Shown here: one piece after another, positions 1 through 8,286 of the stretch
Position numbering within the stretch: position 1 is the first letter of the stretch
How the letters are laid out: every line of letters starts with the position of its first letter
DNA from: Bradyrhizobium sp. BRP22
Lineage (GTDB): Bacteria; Pseudomonadota; Alphaproteobacteria; Rhizobiales; Xanthobacteraceae
Direction: 5' to 3'
Length of the DNA: 38,872 nucleotides
NCBI RefSeq assembly: GCF_020194175.1
Contig: NZ_JADYVX010000052.1
Span: forward strand, 1-38,872
The notes under the pieces: generated by a model
Told to the model about the DNA's origin: nothing
The model's input: only the letters and a program-made list of their open reading frames with translations
Database searches by the model: none
Position numbers and translations under genes: made by a program

Positions 1-112
1 GGGTTGGGTGAGGGTGTCGCCGCGATGGACTTTCCGTGGCGAAAGAGCCATCACCGCCCGCGCTTCGCGCGTCGACCTCCCCCGCAAGCGGGGGAGGTGA
101 AGTAACCACGCG
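1..112. repeat. Intergenic repeat with GC hairpin
   Basis: An 11-bp stem (75-85 with 88-98, two-base loop) of the form cctccccc/gggggagg lies just past the stop codon of the minus-strand hydrolase at 113. It resembles a palindromic element common between bradyrhizobial genes and could act as a factor-independent 3' end, although no T tract follows. The rest of the stretch shows no coding sequence. Confidence 0.5.
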
Positions 113-961
113 CTAGCCTTCCAGGAAATCCAGCAACGCCGCGTTGAACAGCACGGGATCCTGCAGGAACGCGAAGTGGCTGACATTGGGCAGGATCAGC
201 AGGCCGGCGCCCGGAATGGTCGCGGCCATGTATTCGGTGTGCTCGCGCTTGATGCCCTCGTCATACTGGCCGTCCGCGATCAGCACGGGCGTGCGGATCG
301 CGCGCAACTGCTCGTCGGTCCAGTTCGGCTGGGTCTCCCACATTTTCTCGATCTGGTGCAGGAACTGCTCGAACTCCTTCGGCGTCGGCGAGAGGCGCTC
401 ATATTCGCTCCTGGCGCGTGCGATGAACTGCGCGAAGGTCGGGTCCTTGTCGATATCCGGCTTCAGGCCCGAGGTCTGGGTGTTGGCACCGAACGCAAAC
501 ACGCGAGTGACCCGATCGGGATGACGCATCGCCATATCCAATCCTATGATGGCGCCGTCGCTCCAGCCGACGATGGCGGCACGTGGAATCTGCAGATGAT
601 CGAGCAGCGCGACGACATCATCCGTCATCAGGTCGTAGCCGAACGGCTGTGCGTTGCGCGTGCTGCGGCCATGGCCGCGGCTGTCGACGAGAATGACGCG
701 ATGCTTGCGCACGACCTCCGGCACCTGCAGGCCGAAGTAGTCGGAGTTGGAAAGCCCGCCGTGGAGAAAGACCACCGGGCTTCCTTCGCCGAGGTCGACG
801 TGAAACAGGCTGATGCCGTTCACCTGCGCCCGCGCGCTTCGTCCCGCGACCGGCGCCGGCGTCGCGGGTAGGCTTCGCCACCGTTCGGCCGCAGTGGCAT
901 AGCCGAACGGCGCCAGGCTGGCGAGAGCGGCGATGACAAAGTGACGTCGGTCCATGTTCAT
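113..961 (-). CDS. Tat-exported alpha/beta hydrolase
   Basis: A 282-residue alpha/beta-hydrolase-fold protein. The N-terminus reads MNMDRRHFVIAALA, a twin-arginine signal (RR followed by a hydrophobic stretch and an AxA site near residue 24), so it probably folds in the cytoplasm and is exported to the periplasm. The core shows the oxyanion motif HGG (67-69), the nucleophile elbow GWSDG with Ser134, an acid at Asp230 or Asp234 and His262 in a SHF motif. Substrate is unknown. The start was chosen because a longer reading frame runs back into the neighbouring gene, whereas the ATG at 961 has a GGGAG about 13 bases upstream and begins the signal peptide. It lies 52 bases downstream of a flavin monooxygenase in the same orientation, so the two may be co-transcribed. 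Confidence 0.85.
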   Translation of the reverse strand: MNMDRRHFVIAALASLAPFGYATAAERWRSLPATPAPVAGRSARAQVNGISLFHVDLGEGSPVVFLHGGLSNSDYFGLQVPEVVRKHRVILVDSRGHGRSTRNAQPFGYDLMTDDVVALLDHLQIPRAAIVGWSDGAIIGLDMAMRHPDRVTRVFAFGANTQTSGLKPDIDKDPTFAQFIARARSEYERLSPTPKEFEQFLHQIEKMWETQPNWTDEQLRAIRTPVLIADGQYDEGIKREHTEYMAATIPGAGLLILPNVSHFAFLQDPVLFNAALLDFLEG

Positions 962-1013
962 GGTCAATGCACGCTCCCGAAGGCCAACGGCCATGTTGCC
1001 TAGCCTATCACCA

Positions 1014-2228
1014 TCATGCATGTCCGGCATCCTGCGCCGAGCGTGCCAGGAGCAGTTTGCCGCCGGCAACATACTGCCGTTGCTGCGCAGTGGCGTGCTG
1101 GGCGGCGACGTGAATGTCGCGCAAGCGCCGCGGCAGTGGCGAAGTCTCATAGACGGCGCTGCTTCCGGCAAGCGCGAAACACGCGTCGACGACCCGAACG
1201 CAGGTGGTGGCGATCCAGGTCGAGGCTTGCGTGCCCTCGACAAGAAGGCCTTCATCGTTCAGGGTTCCCGCGAGCGCGTGATGCCACAGACGTGCGGTCT
1301 GCGTCTCGCAAAAGGCCTGCGCTGCACTGAGGTCGGCGGAAATGCGGCCAAGCTCGTACTGGAATGTCTCGGAGTCCCGCATCGGCGTCGTTGCCCGGAA
1401 CTGCTGCCGCCCCGTATGGGCCAGCGTGAGCAATTCGTCCACGGCGCCTTCGGCGATTCCGACGGCGAGCGCACTGTGAAACATCGGGAGCAAGTGCCTC
1501 ACCGCCGGATAGAGCGGGCCCGGCACGCAGGGCGTACCGCCCTCGACATCGAAGAAATTCGCCGCGGGAACCAGCACGTCCCGCAGCACAATGTGATGGC
1601 TGCCGGTTCCCCTGAGACCGGCCGCATGCCAGGTGTCCTCGACTTCCCAGTTCTGCGCGGGCAACGCAAAGCCGCGGACCAGCGGCTGCCCGTGCGGACC
1701 GGCGACCGGTTTGCCGTGGTCGTCGGTCATAATGCAGAATCCCGCCATCCATTCGGCATGCCTGCAGCCGCTCGCGAACGGCCATCGGCCGCTGACCCGG
1801 AAGCCGCCCGCCGCAGGTTCGGCCGTTCCGGCCGGCTGCGCGGATCCGCAGACGGCGACGTCGGGTCCGTCCCGATAGATGCGGTCATAGGTTTCGCGTG
1901 CTTCCCAGGTCGCGAAAATGCTGCCTCCGCTGCCGGTCATTGCGGTCCAGCCGATCGAACCGTCAAGCCGGGCGAGGGTCCTGATGACCTCCAGCCCCGC
2001 CGGCAGGGCAAGTTCGAGCCCGCCATGGCTCCTCGGCACGCACATCCGGAAGATACCGACCGATTTCAGGTGATCGATGAGGTCGGCCGGGACGCAGCGT
2101 GCGGCTTCGATCTCGGCGGCGCGAGCCGTGATGTCCGGAGCCAATTTCCGGATGCCGGCGAGCATGGCGTTGTTGCCATCCGGCGTCGTCAGGGAACGAA
2201 GGTCACGAAATTGGTCTTGATGCAGCAT
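1014..2228 (-). CDS. Acyl-CoA dehydrogenase-fold flavin monooxygenase (group D)
   Basis: A 404-residue protein with acyl-CoA-dehydrogenase architecture. An N-terminal helical domain contains a GIFRMCVPRSHGG segment near residue 60, the middle beta domain carries a GGFRVSGRWPFASGC motif near residues 142-156, and a C-terminal four-helix bundle follows. The RVSGRW-ASG signature and the absence of an obvious ACAD catalytic glutamate point to the HpaB-C2/HsaA/DszC-like monooxygenases, which use reduced flavin from a separate reductase and O2 to hydroxylate aromatic or sulfur substrates. No flavin reductase gene is visible nearby. AGAGAGG upstream of the ATG supports the start. The alpha/beta hydrolase lies immediately downstream. 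Family is fairly sure; substrate is unknown. Confidence 0.82.
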   Translation of the reverse strand: MLHQDQFRDLRSLTTPDGNNAMLAGIRKLAPDITARAAEIEAARCVPADLIDHLKSVGIFRMCVPRSHGGLELALPAGLEVIRTLARLDGSIGWTAMTGSGGSIFATWEARETYDRIYRDGPDVAVCGSAQPAGTAEPAAGGFRVSGRWPFASGCRHAEWMAGFCIMTDDHGKPVAGPHGQPLVRGFALPAQNWEVEDTWHAAGLRGTGSHHIVLRDVLVPAANFFDVEGGTPCVPGPLYPAVRHLLPMFHSALAVGIAEGAVDELLTLAHTGRQQFRATTPMRDSETFQYELGRISADLSAAQAFCETQTARLWHHALAGTLNDEGLLVEGTQASTWIATTCVRVVDACFALAGSSAVYETSPLPRRLRDIHVAAQHATAQQRQYVAGGKLLLARSAQDAGHA

Positions 2229-2363
2229 CGGTCTCGACCTCTCTTGCGGTAAAGATTCGCATGAGAGAATGGAGACGCGGCGCTACGGCATGGTTTCAGC
2301 GGGATCGCTCTCGATTACATTCGTAACGCAGTGCAATCGGTCCGCTGCCCGGCGGGAAACGCT

Positions 2364-3524
2364 TCAAGAACCGGCCAGCGATGCCGCTGCAGCCGGTTGG
2401 GAGGGGGCTCGCCTTGCCGCACCGGCCGGCCTGCGCTTGCCGCGCCAGAGATAGATGCCGCTCGCCAGCACGACGATGGCCGCAAGATCGAGCAACGCCC
2501 AGATGATCTTGAGCGGCAAGCCGCCGTAATCGCCGAAATGCAGCGGGCGCGATACCTGCAGCGTCCGCAAATACCATGGCAACCCCTTCGCGGTGACGAG
2601 TTGGGCGGTCTCTGCATCGACCAGCACCGGCGTGAACAGGCGCGAGGTGATCGGCGTCGACCCCTTGGTCCAGATGATGAAGTGCCGCGGCGTGCCGAAC
2701 GGCGCTTCGGTCGGCAGCACGACGCTGACAGGAGTGTTATCGCCGAGCGCTCCGCGCGCCGTGGCAACGACATCATCCATGGAAGCGAATTTCAGAATCG
2801 GCGGCTTGCCGAGATGCGGCGCGATCAATTCCGGCATCACCTGCGCGCGCCAGGCGTTGAACAGCGGCAGCGATATCGTGTTGATGACGCCGGTGAGGCC
2901 GACGGCGAACGCCCATACCAGGGTCACCGCGCCGATCAGATTGTGCAGGTCGAGCCATTTGGTCCGCGGCGCGCCGGCGCGTCGCACCTTCCCGAAGTCG
3001 AGCCGGCGCATGAACGGCGCGTAGAGCACGACGCCGGAGACGATGGCGGCCACGAACAACAAGCCCATGACGCCGAGGAACAACTCGCCCGGCAGTCCCA
3101 TCAGCATGTCCCGGTGGAAGATGCGGATCGTCCGCATCAGCCCGCCTTGCTGCGCGTCTTCCGCGAGGATCTCGGCGGTCCGCGCATCGAAGGACAGCTT
3201 CAGGAAGCGCTGTCCCGGCGGCGGCACCGGCGTCTGCGACATGAAGACATTGATGATATTGGCGTGGTCGTCGTCCCAGTTCATCACCTGGACATAGCGT
3301 TCCGGATGGCGCGCCTTTGCCGCGTCGATCAGCCTGCTCAGCGAGGCCTCCGGGGTATCGGGAGGAAGCTCGCGCGCGGCAATCTCCGGCTCGAAGAGAT
3401 CGTCGATCTCGTCGTGAAAGATCAGCGGCAGCCCGGTGATGCACAGCATCAGCATGAACAGCGTGCAGACAAGGCTGGTCCATTTATGGACCAGCGACCA
3501 CCATTTCACGGACTGCACGGTCAT
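2364..3524 (-). CDS. PepSY-associated membrane protein, likely ferric-siderophore reductase partner
   Basis: A 386-residue inner-membrane protein of the PepSY/PiuB type. It has about four membrane segments: near residues 15-37, 140-165, 190-215 and 345-365, with a large periplasmic region between the first two. The N-terminal WWSLVHKWTSL motif, with a conserved histidine at the start of helix 1, is typical of the family. Related proteins encoded beside siderophore receptors are thought to reduce ferric iron, or release it, in the periplasm. The ATG is four bases after the receptor stop codon, and the GGTGGTGATGGG overlapping the receptor's last codons serves as ribosome site, so translation is probably coupled. 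The Pro/Ala/Arg-rich tail is poorly conserved in character. In B. japonicum a comparable pair is called fegAB; I infer similarity from layout only. Confidence 0.8.
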   Translation of the reverse strand: MTVQSVKWWSLVHKWTSLVCTLFMLMLCITGLPLIFHDEIDDLFEPEIAARELPPDTPEASLSRLIDAAKARHPERYVQVMNWDDDHANIINVFMSQTPVPPPGQRFLKLSFDARTAEILAEDAQQGGLMRTIRIFHRDMLMGLPGELFLGVMGLLFVAAIVSGVVLYAPFMRRLDFGKVRRAGAPRTKWLDLHNLIGAVTLVWAFAVGLTGVINTISLPLFNAWRAQVMPELIAPHLGKPPILKFASMDDVVATARGALGDNTPVSVVLPTEAPFGTPRHFIIWTKGSTPITSRLFTPVLVDAETAQLVTAKGLPWYLRTLQVSRPLHFGDYGGLPLKIIWALLDLAAIVVLASGIYLWRGKRRPAGAARRAPSQPAAAASLAGS

Positions 3525-3528
3525 CCCA

Positions 3529-5931
3529 TCACCACCGGTAGGTCAATGTTGCCAACACCGTGCGGCCGACCGCCCAGCGACAGCCGCCTGCCGTGCAGAG
3601 CGAGACATAGGTGCGGTCGAACACATTGTTGACGTTCAGCGCCGCGCTCAATCCTTTCCACGCCTTGAACCGCATTCCGAAATCGTAGGAGAGCGCGGCG
3701 TCGAACACGGTGCTGGCGGGAACGATGTTGGCCAGCGCGGGGCTGTTTGCGACGATGGTCGGCACGGTGAGATTGTTGGCGTTGGTCGTATAGACGTCGC
3801 TGACGTAACGGACGCCGCCGCCGAGGCCGAAGCCGACCGCCGGACCATCCTGCACCACGTAATTGGCCCAGAGCGAGGCCGTGTGCATCGGCGTGTTGGC
3901 GAGCACCTTGCCGAAATTGACGTCCAGTGGCGCAGTGATCCGGTTGTCGAGGTAGGAGTATTGCCCGCGCAGGCTCAGGCCGGGCAGGGGGCTTCCGACC
4001 ACCGATCCCTCGAAGCCGCGTGAGGTGACCTCGCCGACCTGGGAGGTGGAGTTGGGCGGGATGCCAGGGCCGGCAATCGCGCTCACCACGTTCTGCTGCT
4101 TCAGGTCGTAGAACGCAGCGGTGAAGATCAGGTTGTAGCCCACCGGCTGATACTTGACGCCGGCCTCGACCTGTTCGCCCGTGGTCGGCTTGTAGGGCTG
4201 GCCGTTGAGCAGTGTGCCGACGCTGGTCGGCTGGAACGAGGTCGAATAGCTGATATAGGGCGCAATTCCGACGTCGAAATTGTAGATGGCGCCGATGCGG
4301 CCGCTCGATTTCTCGTCATTGTTGATGACCCGCGTGCCGAGGTTCTGAGCCAGCGTATCGCCTTCGGCCCAGTCGTAGCGGATGCCGCCGAGCACGGTCA
4401 GCTTACCGAGCTTCGCCTCGTCCTGCACATAGATCCCGCGCTGCTCCAGGTGCTGGTCCAGGTTCTGGAACACCGACGTCGGCACTGCGATGTTCTGGGT
4501 GTAGTTCGGCGTCAGGATGTTGAGCGTGTTGGTGGGCGCGTAGCGCGCCAGGTTGTTGAAGTCGAAGCGCTGATAGTCGAAGCCGGCGAGCACGGTGTGC
4601 TGCAGCGGGCCCATGTTGAACTTGGCCTCGAGCTGGTTGTCTGCCGCGAAGGTATTGAGGTTTTCGTTGGTCGAGAAATAGCTTCGCGTGATGGTGCGGC
4701 CGTCGGCCAGGCGAAGGGTGGGGCCGGCGCCCGTTGTCGTGAACGCACCGGGCTGCACCTCAATATAATTGAGCTCGTTGTGCAGATAGCGCACGTTCTG
4801 GCGCACCGTGAAGATGTCGTCGAAACGGTGCTCGAATTCGTAGCCGATGGTCGCCTGCTTGTATTTCAGGCTCTCATAGTTGAAGTCGCCGGCGAAGAAG
4901 TTCCTGGAAATTTGCCCGTAGGTGCCCGGCACCAGCGTGCCCTGGATCGGCAGCAGCGCAAAGGCGCCACCCTTCGGGTCCTGCCGGTAGCTCGTGAGGA
5001 AGGTGATGGTGGTGTCGATGTCCGGCCGCCAGGTCCAGGCCGGTGCGATAGCGAATTTCTCCTCGCCGATATGGTCGACCTGGGTGTTGGCGCTAAGTCC
5101 GATGCCGGTGACGCGGTAGAGCAGCGTCTTGTCCTTGTCCACGGGACCGCCGACGTCGAACGCACCCTGGATACGGTCGAACGAGCCGGTCTGCAGCGAG
5201 ACCTCTCCGAAGGGATTTTCGGTCGGCCGCTTGCTGACGAGGTTGAGGATGCCTCCGGGCGAAGCCGCGCCGTAAAGGATCGACGCCGGGCCGGTGATGA
5301 CCTCGGCGCGCTCGAGCAGATAGGGGTCGACGCGCGGCGCACCGAACGGCCCGCCCTGCAGGCGCAGGCCGTCCAGATACTGCTCGACGGCGAACCCGCG
5401 TGCGTTGACTTGCTGGAAGCGGAAGTCGGTATCGTTGCTGAAATAGATGCCGGGCGCGTAGCGCAGGACATCGCGGAGGCTCTGCGCCTGGCGCGCATCC
5501 ATTTCGCTGCGGGTGATGACGGCGACCGAAGCCGGTGTCGACATGATCGGCGCGTCGGTCTTGGTGGCGCCCGAGGCGCGGCTTGCGACGAAACCGCTGG
5601 TGCCGGCGTTGACGCGCTGCGCCGTCGATACCAGCGCGGGCTTTGCCTCCTGCGCCGTGCGACTGGCCTGTTGATTTGGCCGCTGGTTTGGATCGCGCCG
5701 CGCCGCTGTGTTGCGCCGAGTTTGCATCGGACGCTGAGCACGCGGCGCAGGCGCATCGATGTTGACCGGCGGCAGCGCCGACGCCCCTGATTGCCCCGCG
5801 TTCTGTGCCCCCGCCGGCGAGCCGGCCATCAGCAATCCGCTCAATGCAAGTATGCTTGCAGTATCTGTGAAAGTATTGAGTTGCGAAAGAGAGATAACAC
5901 GACGCGCGGCGCCGTGCGCATTCCAAAACAT
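3529..5931 (-). CDS. TonB-dependent siderophore receptor
   Basis: An outer-membrane receptor of about 800 residues, of the FhuE/FoxA/FpvA type. After a signal peptide ending at AGAQ there is a Pro/Arg/Gln-rich linker of roughly 90 residues. The plug follows, with APIMSTPASVAVITRSEM, an LRDVLRYAPGIYF segment and a GPASILYGAASPGGILN motif. The rest is a beta-barrel ending in TYRW with terminal aromatic residue, and a Cys pair (CTAGGC) just before the last strand, common in ferric-hydroxamate receptors. The ATG at 5931 is preferred because a purine-rich GGATGGGG precedes it. In-frame upstream starts at 5955 (ATG) and 5985 (GTG) lack a ribosome site. The gene is followed directly by the PepSY gene. 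An iron control element lies about 150 bases upstream, so iron-responsive expression is likely. Confidence 0.9.
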   Translation of the reverse strand: MFWNAHGAARRVISLSQLNTFTDTASILALSGLLMAGSPAGAQNAGQSGASALPPVNIDAPAPRAQRPMQTRRNTAARRDPNQRPNQQASRTAQEAKPALVSTAQRVNAGTSGFVASRASGATKTDAPIMSTPASVAVITRSEMDARQAQSLRDVLRYAPGIYFSNDTDFRFQQVNARGFAVEQYLDGLRLQGGPFGAPRVDPYLLERAEVITGPASILYGAASPGGILNLVSKRPTENPFGEVSLQTGSFDRIQGAFDVGGPVDKDKTLLYRVTGIGLSANTQVDHIGEEKFAIAPAWTWRPDIDTTITFLTSYRQDPKGGAFALLPIQGTLVPGTYGQISRNFFAGDFNYESLKYKQATIGYEFEHRFDDIFTVRQNVRYLHNELNYIEVQPGAFTTTGAGPTLRLADGRTITRSYFSTNENLNTFAADNQLEAKFNMGPLQHTVLAGFDYQRFDFNNLARYAPTNTLNILTPNYTQNIAVPTSVFQNLDQHLEQRGIYVQDEAKLGKLTVLGGIRYDWAEGDTLAQNLGTRVINNDEKSSGRIGAIYNFDVGIAPYISYSTSFQPTSVGTLLNGQPYKPTTGEQVEAGVKYQPVGYNLIFTAAFYDLKQQNVVSAIAGPGIPPNSTSQVGEVTSRGFEGSVVGSPLPGLSLRGQYSYLDNRITAPLDVNFGKVLANTPMHTASLWANYVVQDGPAVGFGLGGGVRYVSDVYTTNANNLTVPTIVANSPALANIVPASTVFDAALSYDFGMRFKAWKGLSAALNVNNVFDRTYVSLCTAGGCRWAVGRTVLATLTYRW

Positions 5932-6344
5932 GTCTGTGCCCCATCCGGCGAACATCGTGCCGGAGGAGTTGACGCTTGACCTCACGCGATGTTCGCAACC
6001 GTACGCGTCTTATGAGGGCACATTGGGCGCGTCGAGTTGTCGCGTTTTTGAATCGCTCGAAGTCTGCGGCAGAACAGAAGTTTCGAAGGCTTCTAATAAG
6101 TCGACTAACCGATCGGCGACGCTGTTGAATCCGTTGCGCGCACGCTCGCATGCGAGAACATCAGCCGTGATGCAATCGCGCGAAATTGCCGCTCGTTGTT
6201 GCACATCGAACACGACGGCTCCGTGCGCGCAGGTATCACCATGCTCGCTGCCGCGATCGCATCGGGAATATCAGGCAAGAATTGCGGGAGTTCTTGGTTG
6301 CGTGAGAGCAGTTCGACGATGCGCGGATCGATGAAGTGCTGCTC
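5932..6344. other. Intergenic region upstream of the iron receptor
   Basis: This 413-base stretch separates the receptor from the transglutaminase gene. It contains the candidate ICE box at 6081-6097. Apart from that I see no convincing gene, tRNA or hairpin; the short open frames crossing it have no ribosome site and no protein-like composition. The minus-strand part below 6081 should hold the receptor promoter, but I cannot assign clear -35/-10 boxes. Confidence 0.5.
6081..6097 (-). promoter_or_regulatory. Candidate Irr iron control element (ICE box)
   Basis: Read on the minus strand, the 17 bases are attagaagccttcgaaa. The rhizobial ICE consensus, as I recall it, is TTTAGAA-N3-TTCTAAA, so 12 of the 14 defined positions match, including the TTAGAA and TTC cores at correct spacing. 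It sits 150 bases upstream of the preferred start of the TonB-dependent receptor and on the correct side. Irr is the heme-responsive iron regulator of Bradyrhizobium and its relatives. The match is seen directly; the role is inferred. Confidence 0.55.
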
Positions 6345-7190
6345 TCACTGCGACTGCGACTGCGATTGCCACTGGCCGGGGCGGCCGGCCTGCTCGACCT
6401 TGACTGCAACGGTGAGTGTTTCGGCGCCGCCGCCGTAACGGGTACCGCGCACGGGGGCGGCGCCGAGATAGTCGAGGCCGACGGCGACGCGGGCGTGGGC
6501 ATCGGTGGTGCAGATGCCGTTGGCGGCGTCGAAACCCACCCAGCCGAGATCAGGCACATAGGCTTCCGCCCAGGCGTGGCCGGCGGCCTGGTTGACCGTG
6601 CCGTCGGAACGGAAGAAGTGGCCGGAGACGAAGCGGGCCGGCACGCCGCCGGAGCGCGCGCAGGTGATGAAGATGTGCGCGTAATCCTGGCACACGCCGC
6701 GCTTGAGCGCGAAAGCCTCCGCCGCGGTGGTGCCGCTGTTGGTCGGGTCCTCGTCGAACGCCATGCCGTCGTAGATCTGCAGCATCAGCGCGTGCAGGAA
6801 GCCGAGCACGTCGCCATCGGCCTCCGAGCGCAGTTCGCGGGTGAAGCTCGCCATCGCCGGGTTGATCTCGGTCAGCGCCGTCGGGCGCAGGAACAGGCTC
6901 GGCGGAAAACGCTCGTCGGTGCCGCGCAGCACGCCTCCGGTGTCGTGGGTCTCGATCTGCCCTTCGCAATGGATGGTGAGGTCGGCGAGCGCGCCGTGGG
7001 TCAAGACATGCGTGACATTGCCGAACGCATCCTCATGCGCGTCGAGTCTCGAGTCGGTCGAGACGTCGATCTGCCAGTCCGCGACATACTGGCCATCATG
7101 GCTCGTCGGCGTCATCCTGAGGATCTGGATCACGCCGGAAGCCTGGGGCTCGTAGCGATAGGTCGTGGTGTGGGCGATTCGCAGGCGCAT
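6345..7190 (-). CDS. Transglutaminase-like cysteine protease family protein
   Basis: A 281-residue protein with the bacterial transglutaminase N-terminal beta domain (about 1-85) and a transglutaminase-like core. The catalytic triad can be read as Cys167 in RGVCQDYAH, His205 in AGHAWAEAY and Asp221 in GFDAANG. No signal peptide or membrane segment is visible, so it is probably cytoplasmic. Members of this family are predicted to cleave or form isopeptide or peptide bonds, and they are repeatedly encoded with the ATP-grasp and alpha-E proteins found just upstream. The C-terminus ends in a short Gln/Ser repeat (QSQSQSQ), encoded by hexamers of the gactgc type, which looks like slippage and is probably not conserved. 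It is separated from the alpha-E gene by 144 bases containing a palindromic repeat, so it may be only partly co-transcribed. Confidence 0.88.
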   Translation of the reverse strand: MRLRIAHTTTYRYEPQASGVIQILRMTPTSHDGQYVADWQIDVSTDSRLDAHEDAFGNVTHVLTHGALADLTIHCEGQIETHDTGGVLRGTDERFPPSLFLRPTALTEINPAMASFTRELRSEADGDVLGFLHALMLQIYDGMAFDEDPTNSGTTAAEAFALKRGVCQDYAHIFITCARSGGVPARFVSGHFFRSDGTVNQAAGHAWAEAYVPDLGWVGFDAANGICTTDAHARVAVGLDYLGAAPVRGTRYGGGAETLTVAVKVEQAGRPGQWQSQSQSQ

Positions 7191-7215
7191 GGCGTACCAA
7201 CATCAGGTTGGGATC

Positions 7216-7305
7216 GTCATGCCCGGGCTTGTCCCGGGCATCCACGTCCTCGTCATTTGGCCGGCATAGCAAGACGTGGATGGCCGGGACAAGCCCGGGC
7301 ATGAC
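7216..7305. repeat. Palindromic intergenic repeat, family A
   Basis: Two 33-base arms (7216-7248 and 7273-7305) are near-perfect inverted copies of gtcatgcccgggcttgtcc...cacgtc, separated by 24 bases. Each arm also contains its own internal cccgggc palindrome. The element lies between two genes of one operon and could fold in the mRNA, affecting expression of the downstream transglutaminase gene. Elements of this kind are abundant between bradyrhizobial genes. Confidence 0.8.
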
Positions 7306-7334
7306 GGGCGTGTGGTTGCGGGCATCTTAGCCCA

Positions 7335-8279
7335 TCAAATCAGATATTGCTTGGTGATGATCTCACCCAGGCGCGAATTGTCGGCAAGGAACTCCTGGAT
7401 GAATTCATGCACTCCATGCTGGAAGATATCGTCCATATGGCTGTGCTCAAGCCTGTTGCGGATACCGCGGGCGTGGCGCTGGGCGGCGCCCTGGCGGCCA
7501 TAGGCGACGCCGATCTGGTCGAGGTTGCGCACCAGATTGCCGTAGCAGCTCGCGAGCGACCGCGGCAGCGTGTCGTTGAGGATCAAAAGGTCCGCGATCA
7601 GCCAGGGTTTGAGCGTCTCGCGATAGACCCAGTGATAAGCCGTCAGCGCCGACACCGAGCGCAGGATCGAGGTCCACTGGTAATAGTCGAGCGGGCCGCC
7701 GACATGCTCCTCCTCGGGCAGCAGGACGTGATACTTGACGTCGAGAATACGCGCGGTGTTGTCGGCGCGTTCGAGATGCACTCCTAACCGCGAGAACCAA
7801 TAGGCATCATTGCGCAGCATGGTCCGATAGGCGGAGCCGTCGAAACGCAGCGAAGTCTCCTGCACGAAGCGCAGGAATTTGGCCAGGTCCTCCCGGCTGC
7901 CGGTGCCCTTGGACCAGACCGCCTGCAACTCGATCCAGGCCGCGTTGATGGTGTCCCACATCTCGCTGGTCAGCGCGGTGCGCACCGAGCGCGCATTGAG
8001 CCGGGCCGCCTCGATGCAGTTCCTGATCGAGGACGGGTTGTCGGCCGCGAACGACAGATATTCGACGACGTTATGCTCGTTGGCTTCCTGGTAGTGCTCG
8101 TAGAAACTCTGGCCGACGCCGGCGGTCAGCAGCGCCGAGTCCCATTCATTGGTCTTGCCGATATAGGCCGCCGGCAGCGCGGTGACGCGCAAGGTGGCGT
8201 CGATGGTGCGCGCGAGATATTCCGCGCGCTCGACATAGCGGGCGAGCCAGTACAGGTTTTCGGCGGTGCGCGACAGCAT
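7335..8279 (-). CDS. Alpha-E domain protein (DUF403)
   Basis: A 314-residue, almost wholly helical protein. The N-terminus MLSRTAENLYWLARYVERAE is the classic opening of the alpha-E family, and WTSILRSVSALTAYHW and the LNDTLPRSLASCY motif later are also typical. Its biochemical role is unknown. By genomic association it works with a circularly permuted ATP-grasp enzyme and a transglutaminase-like protein, possibly as a scaffold or carrier for peptide ligation. The start codon is seven bases after the stop of the ATP-grasp gene, showing tight coupling. No signal peptide is visible. Confidence 0.88.
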   Translation of the reverse strand: MLSRTAENLYWLARYVERAEYLARTIDATLRVTALPAAYIGKTNEWDSALLTAGVGQSFYEHYQEANEHNVVEYLSFAADNPSSIRNCIEAARLNARSVRTALTSEMWDTINAAWIELQAVWSKGTGSREDLAKFLRFVQETSLRFDGSAYRTMLRNDAYWFSRLGVHLERADNTARILDVKYHVLLPEEEHVGGPLDYYQWTSILRSVSALTAYHWVYRETLKPWLIADLLILNDTLPRSLASCYGNLVRNLDQIGVAYGRQGAAQRHARGIRNRLEHSHMDDIFQHGVHEFIQEFLADNSRLGEIITKQYLI

Positions 8280-8286
8280 GCGAAAG

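Noticed and set aside
3529..5985. GTG start at 5985 for the TonB receptor
   Set aside because: No ribosome site, and the extension is unrelated to the receptor; the ATG at 5931 is better supported.
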